In this document: piece after piece, positions 1 to 9,420 of the stretch
Layout: each line of letters begins with the position of its first letter
Position numbering within the stretch: position 1 is the stretch's first letter
DNA from: Synechococcus sp. CS-1328
GTDB lineage: Bacteria > Cyanobacteriota > Cyanobacteriia > PCC-6307 > Cyanobiaceae
Length of the DNA stretch: 64,000 nucleotides
Reading direction: 5' to 3'
Assembly: GCF_025128095.1 (NCBI RefSeq)
Contig: NZ_JAHLYT010000070.1
Span: 22,851-86,850 of the forward strand
Notes under the pieces: model-generated
The model's database searches: none
Seen by the model: only the letters and a program-made list of their open reading frames with translations
Told to the model about the DNA's origin: nothing
Position numbers and translations under genes: made by a program

Positions 1-564
1 GCCTCGGTGGCCACGGCCCTGATGCTCTACGAGGTGGCCCGCCGCGGCTGGATGAAGACGGTGCTTGGCTCCGCTCCGGCTCCGCGGATCGTGCGTCCGG
101 CCATGCCCAGTGCCGCGGCCGTCCCGATGCCGGCGATGTCCAGCGAACCCGAACTGGACGACGAAGACGCGCCCGAGGCCACCGCGCCCAAGGAAGCCGT
201 CCACAGCCACGGGCAGATCCAGGAAGCCGACGACGAGCTCGACACCTTCGAGGACGGCCCTGCCGATCTCGGCATTGCCCATCCAGAGACGACCGATCTC
301 GAGACCGTTGATCTAGAGACTGCCGATCTAGAGACTGCCCCTCCAGAGGCTGTCCAGCTCGACACTCCCCTCCTGGACACCGTCGAACCCAACCCTACCG
401 ATCACGACGCTGCCGATCTCCCCCTGGCCGGCGCCAGTGCTGCCCAGATCCATTCTGATGACAGCAGCGCAGCTGATGCTGAGGCCAGCGACGGCTTCGC
501 CGCCTCTGAGGCTGAGGCCGCCTATGGCGGCGCTTCCGCCTTTGACGGAGATATCCGCCTCTGA
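1..564 (+). CDS. rlmB: RlmB-type 23S rRNA 2'-O-methyltransferase, C-terminal end (partial)
   Basis: The frame is open from the first base, so only the 3' end of the gene is here. The opening residues (SVATALMLYEVARR) match the last SpoU/TrmH motif, the knotted SAM-binding end of 2'-O-ribose RNA methyltransferases (usually N-V-S-V-A-x-A-L-x-L-Y-E). About 165 residues follow, an acidic, Pro/Ala/Glu/Asp-rich tail with no visible fold, including five 15-bp repeats at 286-360. RlmB usually stops soon after the motif, so the tail is an unusual extension. In related picocyanobacteria an rlmB-DUF1816-gatA-dnaE order is familiar to me, and it fits here. Which TrmH subfamily this is cannot be settled without the N-terminus. 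Confidence 0.65.
   Translation, partial: ASVATALMLYEVARRGWMKTVLGSAPAPRIVRPAMPSAAAVPMPAMSSEPELDDEDAPEATAPKEAVHSHGQIQEADDELDTFEDGPADLGIAHPETTDLETVDLETADLETAPPEAVQLDTPLLDTVEPNPTDHDAADLPLAGASAAQIHSDDSSAADAEASDGFAASEAEAAYGGASAFDGDIRL
286..360 (+). repeat. Five 15-bp in-frame tandem repeats in the RlmB tail
   Basis: Five consecutive 15-bp units start with gag and encode ETTDL, ETVDL, ETADL, ETAPP and EAVQL. The two middle units are almost identical at DNA level (gagactgccgatcta type), which points to recent slippage or unequal recombination in a tolerant, disordered tail. Confidence 0.8.
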
Positions 565-624
565 CGGCATGGCGATTCAGGGGCCGGTGATCTGGGCAGA
601 ATGGAAGGGACTGGCGCCCTTTTG

Positions 625-885
625 ATGAATCCCCTGCTCTGGCCCACGCGGAGTGTTGTGAATGGGCTGGGACTGGCCTGGTGGGCCCGGATCGAAACCC
701 ACGACCCCGAAGCCGTGTACTGGTTCGGCCCCTTCCTGCGGCGCCGTTCGTTGGAGGCCGCCCTGCCGGCCTTCCTCGCCGATCTCTCCGAAGAGAAGCC
801 CGGCTCGATCGAGCACGAGCTGGTGCGCACCCACAAGAGCGAACCGCTGACCGAATTCCCAGACGACGGCGAGGCTGCCGGCTGA
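625..885 (+). CDS. DUF1816 domain protein
   Basis: A protein of about 86 residues with the DUF1816 core (LAWWARIETHDPEAVYWFGPF, then a helix-rich end and an acidic C-terminus). The family is small and mostly cyanobacterial; its function is not established, and some members resemble parts of phycobilisome-associated proteins. I chose the ATG at 625 (MNPLLWPTRS) because the family begins shortly before the AWW motif; an ATG at 601 in the same frame would add eight residues. It lies between the rlmB end and gatA on the same strand, 60 bp from each. Confidence 0.75.
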   Translation: MNPLLWPTRSVVNGLGLAWWARIETHDPEAVYWFGPFLRRRSLEAALPAFLADLSEEKPGSIEHELVRTHKSEPLTEFPDDGEAAG

Positions 886-947
886 GGACCATGCCCACTG
901 GCGAGGGTGCTGACTGATAGCGTCCATCGCAGTCGTGATCAGGGTGG

Positions 948-2408
948 ATGGGGATCGCCGCATGGCGTGAGCAGCTGAACAGCGGCGAGGTGTCCGCCCG
1001 CGAGCTCACCGATCACCATCTGGCCCGCATCGAGGCCGTGGATCCCACCATCCACGCCTTCCTCGAGGTGACTGCCGATCGCGCCCGCGCCGACGCCGAC
1101 CGCATCGATGCCGCCCGTGCCGCCGGTGAAGAGCTCCCCCCCCTGGCCGGCGTTCCCCTGGCGATCAAGGACAACCTCTGCACCAAGGGCATCCGCACCA
1201 CCTGCTCCAGCCGCATGCTGGAGAGCTTCGTTCCGCCCTACGAATCCACCGTCACCGAGCGGCTCTGGAACGCCGGCGGTGTGCTGCTGGGCAAGACCAA
1301 CCTCGATGAGTTCGCCATGGGCAGCTCCACCGAGACCTCAGCCTTCGGACCCAGCCGCAATCCCTGGGACCCCGACTGCGTGCCGGGCGGCAGCTCCGGC
1401 GGCAGCTCCGCCGCTGTGGCAGCCGGCGAAGGCCTCGCCGCCCTCGGCTCAGACACGGGTGGATCGATCCGCCAGCCCGCCTCCTTCTGCGGGGTGGTGG
1501 GCCTCAAACCCACCTACGGCCGGGTGAGCCGCTGGGGGCTGGTGGCCTTCGCCAGTTCCCTCGATCAGGTGGGACCCTTCGCCACCAGCGTGGCCGATGC
1601 GGCCGAGATTCTGCAGGTGATCGCCGGCGCCGACCCCCGCGATGCCACCTGCCTCAAGGCACCCGTTCCCGATTACGTGGCCGCGCTGCGCCAGCCGGTG
1701 GCGGGCCTGCGGGTCGGCCTGGTGCGCGAGTGCTTCGAAGCCGAAGGGCTCGACCCGGAAGTGAAGGCCTCGGTGCTGGCCGCCGCAGCCCAGCTCGAAG
1801 CCCTCGGCTGCGACCTGGTGGATGTGAGCTGCCCGCGTTTCAACGACGGCATCGCCACCTACTACGTGATCGCACCCTCGGAGGCCAGCGCCAACCTTGC
1901 CCGCTACGACGGCGTCAAGTACGGCTACCGGGCCGAAGGTGCCGGCGGCCTGGCCGAGATGACCTCCCGCAGCCGCGCCGAGGGCTTCGGCGACGAGGTG
2001 CAGCGCCGCATCCTGATCGGCACCTACGCGCTCTCGGCCGGCTATGTGGATGCCTTCTACAAGAAGGCCCAGCAGGTGCGCACCCTCATCCGCCGCGATT
2101 TCAATCGCGCCTTCGAGACGGTGGACGTGCTGCTCACCCCCACCTCCCCCACCACCGCCTTCCGCTTCGGCGCCCACAGCGACGACCCCCTGGCCATGTA
2201 CCTGGCCGACCTGCTGACCATCCCGGCCAACATGGCGGGGTTGCCGGCGATCAGCGTTCCCTGCGGCTTCGATTCAAAAGGCCTGCCGATCGGCCTGCAG
2301 CTGATCACGGGCGTGCTGGAAGAAGAGCGCCTGCTGCAGGTGGCGCATCACTACGAGCAAGCCGCCGCTGTGATGGCCAGCCGCCCGGAAGCCGCCCTGG
2401 TGCCCTGA
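948..2408 (+). CDS. gatA: Glutamyl-tRNA(Gln) amidotransferase subunit A
   Basis: GatA of the GatCAB complex, which converts Glu-tRNA(Gln) to Gln-tRNA(Gln) by hydrolysing glutamine and passing ammonia to GatB. The 486 residues are full length. The amidase-signature triad is visible: Lys74 (AIKDNLC), Ser149 in the GGSSGGSS stretch and nucleophile Ser173 ([11 protein letters not shown]), with the family's spacing (75 and 24 residues). The frame has a stop just upstream (936-938), so ATG 948 is the only standard start; the ribosome site is weak. It is followed by a possible hairpin and then dnaE on the same strand. Confidence 0.97.
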   Translation: MGIAAWREQLNSGEVSARELTDHHLARIEAVDPTIHAFLEVTADRARADADRIDAARAAGEELPPLAGVPLAIKDNLCTKGIRTTCSSRMLESFVPPYESTVTERLWNAGGVLLGKTNLDEFAMGSSTETSAFGPSRNPWDPDCVPGGSSGGSSAAVAAGEGLAALGSDTGGSIRQPASFCGVVGLKPTYGRVSRWGLVAFASSLDQVGPFATSVADAAEILQVIAGADPRDATCLKAPVPDYVAALRQPVAGLRVGLVRECFEAEGLDPEVKASVLAAAAQLEALGCDLVDVSCPRFNDGIATYYVIAPSEASANLARYDGVKYGYRAEGAGGLAEMTSRSRAEGFGDEVQRRILIGTYALSAGYVDAFYKKAQQVRTLIRRDFNRAFETVDVLLTPTSPTTAFRFGAHSDDPLAMYLADLLTIPANMAGLPAISVPCGFDSKGLPIGLQLITGVLEEERLLQVAHHYEQAAAVMASRPEAALVP

Positions 2409-2462
2409 GCCATACCGCTGCCCTGGCCCGGAATCGCAGGCGGCACCAGGAGCACCAGATCC

Positions 2463-2495
2463 GGTGTTTCAGAGCGATACAGCTGCTCTGACACC
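2463..2495 (+). terminator. Imperfect hairpin after gatA, possible terminator
   Basis: GGTGT-tt-CAGAGC pairs with GCTCTGACACC around a nine-base loop, with a two-base bulge. It lies 55 bp after the gatA stop and before dnaE. There is no T run behind it, so an intrinsic terminator is only possible, not shown. Confidence 0.35.
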
Positions 2496-2596
2496 CCGTA
2501 TCTAGGGTGAATCAGGTCCAGCGGGCCTAGGGTGCACGGGGCTCCGTTGTCTGCGGTGGCCTGCCGTCCCCAGCCCGTTTCACCCCAGGCATCACC

Positions 2597-5500
2597 TTGG
2601 CCTTCGTCCCGCTCCACAACCACAGCGACTACAGCCTGCTGGACGGGGCCAGCCAGCTGCCGGCGATGGTGCAGCGGGCCGTCGAGCTGGGCATGCCCGC
2701 CCTGGCCCTCACCGATCACGGTGTGATGTACGGCGCGATCGAGCTGCTGAAGCTCTGCAAGGGCGCCGGCATCAAGCCGATCATCGGCAATGAGATGTAT
2801 GTGATCAACGGCTCGATCGAGGATCCGCAGCCGAAGAAGGAGCGCCGCTACCACCTGGTGGTGCTGGCCAAGAACGCCACCGGCTACCGCAACCTGGTGA
2901 AGCTCACCAGCATCAGCCACCTGCGCGGCATGCGCGGCCGCGGCATTTTTTCACGCGCCTGCATCGACAAACAGCTGTTGCAGCAATACAGCGAGGGACT
3001 GATCGTGGCCACCGCCTGCCTCGGCGGTGAGATTCCCCAGGCGATCCTGCGAGGCCGGCCCGATGTGGCGCGGGAGGTGGCGAGCTGGTACCAGAGCGTC
3101 TTCGCAGACGATTTCTACCTCGAGATCCAGGACCACGGCGGCATCGAAGACCGGATCGTCAACACCGGCATCGCCGCGATCGGCGCCGAGCTGGGAATTC
3201 CGCTGGTGGCCACCAACGATGCCCACTACCTCAGCGTCGGTGATGTGGAAGCGCACGATGCCCTGCTCTGCGTGCTCACCGGCAAGCTGATCACCGACGA
3301 GAAGCGGCTGCGCTACACCGGTACCGAATACATCAAGAGCGAGGCGGAAATGCGCCAGCTCTTCAGCGATCACCTCGAGCCGGCGGTGATCGAGGCGGCG
3401 ATCGCCAACACCGCCAAAGTGGCCGACAAAGTGGAGGACTACGACATCCTCGGCCGCTACCAGATGCCCCGCTTTCCGATCCCGGAGGGCCACACGGCCG
3501 TGAGCTATCTCACCGCCGTGGCCGAGCAGGGCCTGCGGGCAAGACTGAAGCTGGCGGAGGGGGAGGCGTTTGATCCCACCTATGGCGAACGTCTGAGCTT
3601 CGAACTGCAGGTGATGGAGCAGATGGGCTTCCCCACCTACTTCCTGGTGGTCTGGGACTACATCCGCTTCGCCCGCGACAACGGCATTCCGGTGGGTCCG
3701 GGGCGTGGATCGGCCGCCGGATCACTGGTGGCCTACGCCCTGGGGATCACCAACATCGACCCGGTCACCAATGGCCTGCTGTTCGAGCGGTTTCTCAACC
3801 CGGAACGCAAGTCGATGCCGGATATTGACACCGACTTCTGCATCGAGCGCCGCGGTGAGGTGATCGAGTATGTGACCCGCCGCTACGGCGAGGAGAAGGT
3901 GGCGCAGATCATCACCTTCAACCGCATGACCTCGAAGGCGGTGCTCAAGGATGTGGCCCGCGTGCTCGACATTCCCTATGGCGAAGCCGACCGCCTGGCG
4001 AAGCTGATCCCGGTGGTACGGGGCAAACCCGCCAAGCTGAAGGAAATGATCGGCCCCGAATCACCGGCGCCGGAGTTTCGCGAGAAGTACGAGAACGACC
4101 CGAAGGTGAAGCACTGGGTGGATCTGTCCCGCCGGATCGAAGGCACCAACAAGACCTTCGGCGTCCATGCCGCCGGCGTGGTGATCGCCGCCGATCCCCT
4201 CGATGAGCTGGTGCCACTGCAGCGCAACAACGATGGTCAGGTGATCACCCAGTACTTCATGGAGGATGTGGAGTCGATGGGGCTGCTGAAGATGGACTTC
4301 CTCGGCCTCAAGAACCTCACCATGATCGAAAAGACGCTCGATCTGGTGCAACAGAGCTGTGGCGAACGCATCGATCCCGACGACCTGCCGCCCGCCGATG
4401 AAGGCACCTTCGCGCTGCTGGCCCGCGGGGATCTGGAGGGCATCTTCCAGCTGGAATCGAGCGGCATGCGGCAGATCGTGCGGGATCTCAAACCCTCATC
4501 CCTCGAGGACATCTCCTCGATCCTGGCCCTGTACCGGCCGGGGCCCCTGGATGCAGGGCTGATCCCCAAATTCATCAACCGCAAACATGGCCGCGAAGCG
4601 ATCGAGTTCGCCCACGAGACCCTCAAGCCGATCCTGAACGAAACCTACGGGATCATGGTCTACCAGGAGCAGATCATGAAGATCGCCCAGGACCTGGCCG
4701 GCTACTCGCTCGGTGAAGCCGATCTGCTGCGGCGGGCGATGGGCAAGAAGAAAAAGAGCGAGATGGAGAAACACCAGGGCCTGTTCGTGCAGGGCGCCAC
4801 CGAACGCGGCGTCGATCCCAAACTCGCCGAAGCCCTGTTCGAGCAGATGGTGCTGTTCGCCGAATACTGCTTCAACAAGAGCCACTCCACCGCCTACGGC
4901 GCGGTGACTTACCAGACCGCCTACCTCAAGGCCCACTATCCGGTGGCCTATATGGCGGCGCTGCTGACGGTGAATGCCGGTGACAGCAGCAAGGTGCAGC
5001 GCTACATCGCCAACTGCAACGCCATGGGCATCGAAGTGATGCCGCCGGATGTGAATGCCTCCGGCATCGATTTCACCCCCGTGGGCGAACGTATCCTCTT
5101 CGGCCTGTCGGCCGTGCGCAACCTCGGCGATGGCGCCATCCGCCAGTTGCTGGAGGCCCGTGCTGGCGATGGTGCCTTCCGCTCCCTGGCCGATCTCTGC
5201 GACCGGATTCCCTCCCAGCAGCTCAACCGCCGCGCCCTGGAGGCCCTGATCCACTGCGGTGCCCTCGATGCGCTCGAGCCCAGCGCCAACCGGGCCCAGC
5301 TGATGGCGGATCTGGATCTTGTGCTCGACTGGGCCAGTTCCCGCGCCAAGGACCGGGCCAGCGGCCAGGGCAATCTGTTCGACCTGCTTGGTGGTGGCAT
5401 GGCCAGTGGTGGTGCCGCGGAAGACAGCACCGCAGCCGGCGGTTCGGCAAGCGGCGACCTCAGCACCGCCCCCAAGGCGGCCTCGGTGAAGGACTATCCC

Positions 5501-6151
5501 CCCACCGAGAAGCTGCGGCTGGAGAAGGATCTGGTGGGGTTCTACCTCTCCGACCATCCGCTCAAGCAGCTGGCCCAGCAGGTGAAATTGCTGTCGCCGG
5601 TGAGCCTGGCAGCCCTGGAAGAACAGGCGGACAAGGCCAAGGTGAGTGCGGTGGTGATGGTGCCGGAGATACGCCAGGTCACCACCCGCAAGGGCGACCG
5701 AATGGCGGTCCTGCAGCTGGAGGATCTCACCGGCAGTTGCGAAGCTGTGGTGTTCCCCAAGAGCTATGCCCGGCTGGCGGATCACCTGATGGTGGATGCA
5801 CGGCTGCTGATCTGGGGCTCGGTCGACCGGCGCGACGACCGGGTTCAGCTGATCGTGGACGACTGCCGCAGCATCGAAGACCTGCAACTGCTGCTGGTGG
5901 AGCTACCCGCCGAGGCCGCTGCCGACATCGGTGTGCAGCATCGACTGCGCGAATGTCTGCAGCGCCACCGTCCGCCCCAGGACGAAGCGGGGCTGCGGGT
6001 GCCGGTGGTGGCCATGGTGCGACAGGCCGAGAAGACCGTCTATGTGCGCCTGGGCCACCAGTTCTGTGTGGCCGATGCCGAAGCTGCCGTCGCCACTCTG
6101 GGCTCAGCAGACTTCAGGGCCTCCCTGCGCTCTCCCCTCAAGGCGGGGTAG
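2597..6151 (+). CDS. dnaE: DNA polymerase III alpha subunit, uninterrupted
   Basis: Replicative polymerase catalytic subunit of 1184 residues. The order is the PHP domain ([17 protein letters not shown] at the N-terminus), palm with the catalytic acidic cluster PDIDTDF (Asp409, Asp411), fingers and beta-binding region, and an OB fold near residues 1010-1100. The start is TTG at 2597, since the conserved N-terminus begins exactly there and no ATG lies upstream in frame. Many filamentous and freshwater cyanobacteria split dnaE with a trans-splicing intein; here the gene is continuous, as in marine Synechococcus and Prochlorococcus. The region around 5390-5480 ([18 protein letters not shown]) is a low-complexity linker before the OB part. 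Confidence 0.97.
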   Translation: MAFVPLHNHSDYSLLDGASQLPAMVQRAVELGMPALALTDHGVMYGAIELLKLCKGAGIKPIIGNEMYVINGSIEDPQPKKERRYHLVVLAKNATGYRNLVKLTSISHLRGMRGRGIFSRACIDKQLLQQYSEGLIVATACLGGEIPQAILRGRPDVAREVASWYQSVFADDFYLEIQDHGGIEDRIVNTGIAAIGAELGIPLVATNDAHYLSVGDVEAHDALLCVLTGKLITDEKRLRYTGTEYIKSEAEMRQLFSDHLEPAVIEAAIANTAKVADKVEDYDILGRYQMPRFPIPEGHTAVSYLTAVAEQGLRARLKLAEGEAFDPTYGERLSFELQVMEQMGFPTYFLVVWDYIRFARDNGIPVGPGRGSAAGSLVAYALGITNIDPVTNGLLFERFLNPERKSMPDIDTDFCIERRGEVIEYVTRRYGEEKVAQIITFNRMTSKAVLKDVARVLDIPYGEADRLAKLIPVVRGKPAKLKEMIGPESPAPEFREKYENDPKVKHWVDLSRRIEGTNKTFGVHAAGVVIAADPLDELVPLQRNNDGQVITQYFMEDVESMGLLKMDFLGLKNLTMIEKTLDLVQQSCGERIDPDDLPPADEGTFALLARGDLEGIFQLESSGMRQIVRDLKPSSLEDISSILALYRPGPLDAGLIPKFINRKHGREAIEFAHETLKPILNETYGIMVYQEQIMKIAQDLAGYSLGEADLLRRAMGKKKKSEMEKHQGLFVQGATERGVDPKLAEALFEQMVLFAEYCFNKSHSTAYGAVTYQTAYLKAHYPVAYMAALLTVNAGDSSKVQRYIANCNAMGIEVMPPDVNASGIDFTPVGERILFGLSAVRNLGDGAIRQLLEARAGDGAFRSLADLCDRIPSQQLNRRALEALIHCGALDALEPSANRAQLMADLDLVLDWASSRAKDRASGQGNLFDLLGGGMASGGAAEDSTAAGGSASGDLSTAPKAASVKDYPPTEKLRLEKDLVGFYLSDHPLKQLAQQVKLLSPVSLAALEEQADKAKVSAVVMVPEIRQVTTRKGDRMAVLQLEDLTGSCEAVVFPKSYARLADHLMVDARLLIWGSVDRRDDRVQLIVDDCRSIEDLQLLLVELPAEAAADIGVQHRLRECLQRHRPPQDEAGLRVPVVAMVRQAEKTVYVRLGHQFCVADAEAAVATLGSADFRASLRSPLKAG

Positions 6152-6155
6152 TACC

Positions 6156-6638
6156 TCACTCAGCCGGGCTGCCCTGGCGCATGGCCCGCACGGACTGACG
6201 CAGTCGTCCGAGATTGACGCGGATCTGCTCGAAGCCCAGCAGGCTGCCCGGCGCATCCTCCCAACTGGAAGACAGCACGCCGTAGCTCAGACCGACCAGG
6301 CCCAGCAGGAAAAAGCCACCGGAGGTCACCAGGGTGAGGGCGGGAGCAATGTCCACCACCCCTCGGCTGACCAGGAAATAACTAGCCACGAACACCCCCA
6401 TGCCAAGAGCGGAGGGAATGCCCGTGGCAATGGCAATACGACGGGCCATACGGTTGGCCACCGCCTCAGGGATGGCCTGCTTGCCACGGGTGGCTTTGGC
6501 GCCGCCCGACGCTTTGGCGCAGCCCGACGCTTTGGCGCTGCCTGAGTCTTTGGCGCTTCCCGTGGATCTACTGCTGCCCTTTGAAGTCTTCGTGGACCCG
6601 CGGGGTTCAAACGGCTTGGGCTGTCCCTGGCGGGCCAT
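6156..6638 (-). CDS. PAM68-family photosystem II assembly protein
   Basis: A 160-residue protein with a basic, repetitive N-terminus (Ser/Ala/Lys/Gly) and two membrane helices near residues 68-90 and 95-125, followed by the family's C-terminal part (SYGVLSSSWEDAPGS...GFEQIRVNLGRL). PAM68 proteins (DUF3464) help early photosystem II assembly at the thylakoid. Its start is 9 bp after the rpsO stop, so the two are probably cotranscribed. It converges on dnaE with a gap of only 4 bp. The N-terminal repeat (6493-6564) makes the tail longer than I would expect. Confidence 0.88.
   Translation of the reverse strand: MARQGQPKPFEPRGSTKTSKGSSRSTGSAKDSGSAKASGCAKASGGAKATRGKQAIPEAVANRMARRIAIATGIPSALGMGVFVASYFLVSRGVVDIAPALTLVTSGGFFLLGLVGLSYGVLSSSWEDAPGSLLGFEQIRVNLGRLRQSVRAMRQGSPAE
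6493..6564 (-). repeat. Four 18-bp in-frame repeats in the PAM68 N-terminus
   Basis: Four consecutive 18-bp units on the plus strand begin gctttggcg or tctttggcg and differ mainly in the second half. In the protein they give an Ala-Lys-x-Ser/Ala-Gly-x pattern (SGSAKASGCAKASGGAKA) in the cytoplasmic-type disordered tail. Confidence 0.8.
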
Positions 6639-6647
6639 GGCGAGACC

Positions 6648-6917
6648 TCAGCCGCGGATGCCGAGGGTGGCGATCAGGGAGGTGTAGCGATCCTCACTGT
6701 TGCTGCGCAGGTAGGAGAGCAGCCGCTTGCGGCGACCAATCATCTTCAGCAGACCCTGGCGGGAGGAGAAATCATGGATGTTCTTCTGCAGGTGTCCGCT
6801 GAGCTGACTGATGCGCTCGCTCAGCATCGCCACCTGCACTTCGACCGAACCCGTGTCGGTGCCGTGGGTCTGATGGCTGTTGATCAGTTCCTGCTTCTGG
6901 ATGGTGTTGAGCGGCAT
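6648..6917 (-). CDS. rpsO: Small ribosomal subunit protein S15
   Basis: Eighty-nine residues, the standard length for S15, which binds 16S rRNA helices h20-h22 early in 30S assembly. Family signatures are present: [19 protein letters not shown]...[10 protein letters not shown] and the basic [10 protein letters not shown] block. The start is ATG at 6917 ([11 protein letters not shown]); the frame stays open upstream into ruvA but without homology. It follows ruvA on the same strand after 121 bp and precedes the PAM68 gene. Confidence 0.97.
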   Translation of the reverse strand: MPLNTIQKQELINSHQTHGTDTGSVEVQVAMLSERISQLSGHLQKNIHDFSSRQGLLKMIGRRKRLLSYLRSNSEDRYTSLIATLGIRG

Positions 6918-7038
6918 GGGGGCGGCGTCTGGCCCGTAACGAACAATCATCCACCCTACCTTCCAGCTGAACAACCTCCCAGCCGAACGGCCTTCTGGCA
7001 GAGCAACCCTCTGGCAGGCCAATCCTTTCCTGTTGAGA

Positions 7039-7740
7039 TCAGGCCGCTGGCCGCGACAGCCAGCGCAGGCAGGCCGCCAGCCAGGTCTCGGCGTCGCCGC
7101 AGAGGCCGAGCTCACCCTGGGCAACAGCGGCGGCATCACTGGCCGCCACGGCCCGCAGAGCCCGGTGAATCTCCAGCACCTCATAGCCGAGGGCTTCCAG
7201 GGTCTGCTCCACCTCACTGCGGGTGGACGCGACCAAGGCCGTCGCCGCGCCCTCCGCTCCAGCGGCCGGACTCTCCGCCCAGTCGTCGAAGCCATCCACC
7301 ACGCCGTCCAGCAGGTCGGCGAAGCGCTCCTGCAGACGGCCCCGCAGTTCCACCGACAACCGCTCCGCCGTGCGCTTGCCCACCCCGGGGGCACTGCTGA
7401 GCTGGCGCAGATCCGCCTGCACGATGGCGCGGGCCAGCTCCTCGGCCGCCATGGCACCCAGCAACCCCAGGGCCATCTGCGGGCCCACGCCACTCACGGC
7501 CACCAGCTCGCGGAACAGGTCGCGCTCCTGCCGTTGGGGGAAGCCGTAGAGCGTCCAAGCATCGTCCCGGATGGCGTGATGGATGTGCAGGCTGAGCCTC
7601 GACCCAGCCGACGGCAGCTCCCGCCAGTGCCGCTGGCTCAGTTGCACCTCATAGCCCACACCCTGGCAGAGCAGCAGCAGTCCGCAGCGCGCCCCCTGCT
7701 GCCAGGGATCGCTCACCTGCCCTTGCAGCCAACCGATCAT
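7039..7740 (-). CDS. ruvA: Holliday junction DNA helicase RuvA subunit
   Basis: RuvA holds the four-way junction while RuvB drives branch migration. The protein of 233 residues has an N-terminal OB domain ([11 protein letters not shown]), two helix-hairpin-helix motifs ([16 protein letters not shown] and [15 protein letters not shown]) and a C-terminal UBA-like domain that contacts RuvB ([15 protein letters not shown]). ATG 7740 is chosen because RuvA begins M-I-G-x-L; the longer open frame upstream is without homology. Its start lies 24 bp from the divergent lipoprotein gene. Confidence 0.95.
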   Translation of the reverse strand: MIGWLQGQVSDPWQQGARCGLLLLCQGVGYEVQLSQRHWRELPSAGSRLSLHIHHAIRDDAWTLYGFPQRQERDLFRELVAVSGVGPQMALGLLGAMAAEELARAIVQADLRQLSSAPGVGKRTAERLSVELRGRLQERFADLLDGVVDGFDDWAESPAAGAEGAATALVASTRSEVEQTLEALGYEVLEIHRALRAVAASDAAAVAQGELGLCGDAETWLAACLRWLSRPAA

Positions 7741-7764
7741 GGGGAAGCTCGCTTCGTCGCCCCC

Positions 7765-8229
7765 ATGCTGCCCGCCCTGCCACCCCCTTCGCAGTTGCGC
7801 CGGCTGCTCACAGGCAGCCTGATCCTGCTGGCGCTGCTGCTGCCGCTGAGCCTGGGGGGATGTGGCGGCGTGGGGCAGCCGCCGCGGTCTGTGCTGCTCA
7901 GCGCCCTGGGCCTGCAGATCGACCTCACCCAGGGGGCCATTGCCCAGGCCCTGGCCCTGGAGCCGGCCGGCCCGCCCGAGGTGAGCCGGGTGCGGCTGGA
8001 GCACCAGGAGAGCCTGGCCATCGGTGAGGCCAAGGGCCTGCACCTCAATGGCCGTTTCGACTGGCGCCTGGCCGGCGATCCCATCCGGGTCGATACCCCC
8101 TTCGATCTCTATCTGCAGCGGGGCGAGCGGGGCCAGAGCTGGCGGCTGGCCCAACCGACCGGCAGCAGCGACGGTCTCAACCAGGACTGGCTGACCTACC
8201 CCCTGCCCCTGAACGGCCGCTCAGGCTGA
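7765..8229 (+). CDS. Putative lipoprotein of unknown function
   Basis: A protein of 154 residues starting at ATG 7765. The N-terminus has a hydrophobic stretch (LLTGSLILLALLLPLSLGG) ending in Cys, a lipoprotein-like signal although the lipobox (LGGC) is not ideal. The rest is a compact domain with alternating strands (HLNGRFDWRLAGDPIRVDTPF) that I do not recognise. It is divergent from ruvA and its last 53 bp overlap the convergent EamA gene. Codon use looks like the neighbours. Confidence 0.65.
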   Translation: MLPALPPPSQLRRLLTGSLILLALLLPLSLGGCGGVGQPPRSVLLSALGLQIDLTQGAIAQALALEPAGPPEVSRVRLEHQESLAIGEAKGLHLNGRFDWRLAGDPIRVDTPFDLYLQRGERGQSWRLAQPTGSSDGLNQDWLTYPLPLNGRSG

Positions 8230-9100
8230 GCAGGGTGGCCAGCAGCACCAGGGCCGCGCCCAGCAGCGTCCAGCCGTCGATCCCTTCCTGGAAGATGAGC
8301 CAGCCCCAGAGCCCGGCGAACACCACCTGGGCGTAGCTGATCGCCGTGGCCGTGGCCGCCGGCAGGGCGGTGAGGCCCCGGGTGAGCCACACCTGGCCCA
8401 GCTGGGTGAACAGTCCAACCCCCACCAGCCAGAGCAGCTCCACCGGCGTGGGCATCACCGGATCGAGCGCCACCAGCGGCAGGCTCAGGGGCACGGCCAC
8501 CAGGGGGAAATAGAACACGATCACCAGGGGATGCTCACTACGGCCCAGCTGGCGCACGCTCACGTAAGCCAGGGCGGTGCACAGGGCTCCGGCCAGGGCG
8601 ATCAGCACCGGGATCAGCGGCAGGGAGGGGGCGGCGCGGCCGATTCCGCCCAGCAGCAACGCCGGCTGGGCCACCAGCAGCACCCCCAGCCAGCCCACCG
8701 CCATGGCCGCCAGAACGCGCCGGCCGATCCGCTCCCCCAGGGCCAGCCAGGCCAGCAGGGCGGTGAAGGTGGGGTAGAGGTACTGCAGCACCGTGGCTGA
8801 CGCGAGCGGCAGCGCCGCCAGGGCCACGTAGACGCACAGCAGCGCCAGGGTGCCGATGGCCCCCCGCACGATCAGCAGGCCACGCCGGCGGCCCCAGGGA
8901 TCGATGTCGGCGCGGCGCAGCAACCACCAGCTCAGGGCCACGCTCAGCAGCGCCCGGGCCAGCACCACCTCAGCGGCGGGAATGCGGGCGCCCACCTGCT
9001 TGACGCACACCCCCATCAGGCTGAAGCTCAGGGCGCTGAGCAGCATCGCCCGCACGGCGGCGGCCTCGATCGGGGTTGACCCCAGCGGCAGAACGCGCAC
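8177..9100 (-). CDS. EamA/DMT-family membrane transporter
   Basis: A 307-residue integral membrane protein with about ten hydrophobic helices arranged as two EamA repeats (first ends near residue 140, the second begins at IPVLIALAGALCTALAYV). Typical family pieces are SFSLMGVCVKQVG at the start, LPLASATVLQYLYPTFTALL, and SYAQVVFAGLWGWLIFQEG in the second repeat. Drug/metabolite transporters move amino acids, sugars or other small metabolites; the substrate cannot be read from sequence. Its 3' end overlaps the convergent lipoprotein gene. Confidence 0.88.
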   Translation of the reverse strand: MRVLPLGSTPIEAAAVRAMLLSALSFSLMGVCVKQVGARIPAAEVVLARALLSVALSWWLLRRADIDPWGRRRGLLIVRGAIGTLALLCVYVALAALPLASATVLQYLYPTFTALLAWLALGERIGRRVLAAMAVGWLGVLLVAQPALLLGGIGRAAPSLPLIPVLIALAGALCTALAYVSVRQLGRSEHPLVIVFYFPLVAVPLSLPLVALDPVMPTPVELLWLVGVGLFTQLGQVWLTRGLTALPAATATAISYAQVVFAGLWGWLIFQEGIDGWTLLGAALVLLATLLSLSGRSGAGGRSASPG

Positions 9101-9420
9101 GAGTGTCCCTGGCGGGCTGCTCAGGATCGCACTCTGCGACCAGGCCCTCCGGCTCGCTGGTGCACCTCAGGCCTTGCCATCGCGACTCCGGCCTTGTCAT
9201 CACAGATCGGCGCGGGACATCAGCCCGCAGTGCCATCGAAACGGCAGCGGCCGCCTCCTGATCCCTGCAGAATCGCCGTCAGGCCCTCTGCTGCACGCCT
9301 GGGCTCCGCATCGGTGCCAGAAGCGCTCCATCGATGCGGCTGCCGCCGGCTTCGCCGGCCTGTCGATCCCTTCTGCTTTCTCCTCTCCTTTCTTTTCTCC
9401 TTTCCCCCTCCGCCCTTCCC
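9101..9420 (+). other. Non-coding leader of dnaG with long pyrimidine tract
   Basis: This 320-bp gap separates the divergent EamA and dnaG genes. Frames can be read through parts of it but none shows homology. Bases 9376-9411 are an uninterrupted run of 36 pyrimidines, and only one purine (9412) interrupts a run that continues almost to the start codon at 9421. No promoter could be assigned with confidence. Confidence 0.7.

Noticed and set aside
1449..2177. Minus-strand frame opposite gatA
   Set aside because: Glycine/histidine-rich shadow frame, no start signal or homology.
4496..5887. Long minus-strand open frame opposite dnaE
   Set aside because: High G+C coding bias creates antisense frames; the sequence shows no family motif.
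7741..8154. N-terminal extension of ruvA
   Set aside because: The frame is open, but is antisense to the lipoprotein gene; RuvA proteins begin at M-I-G.
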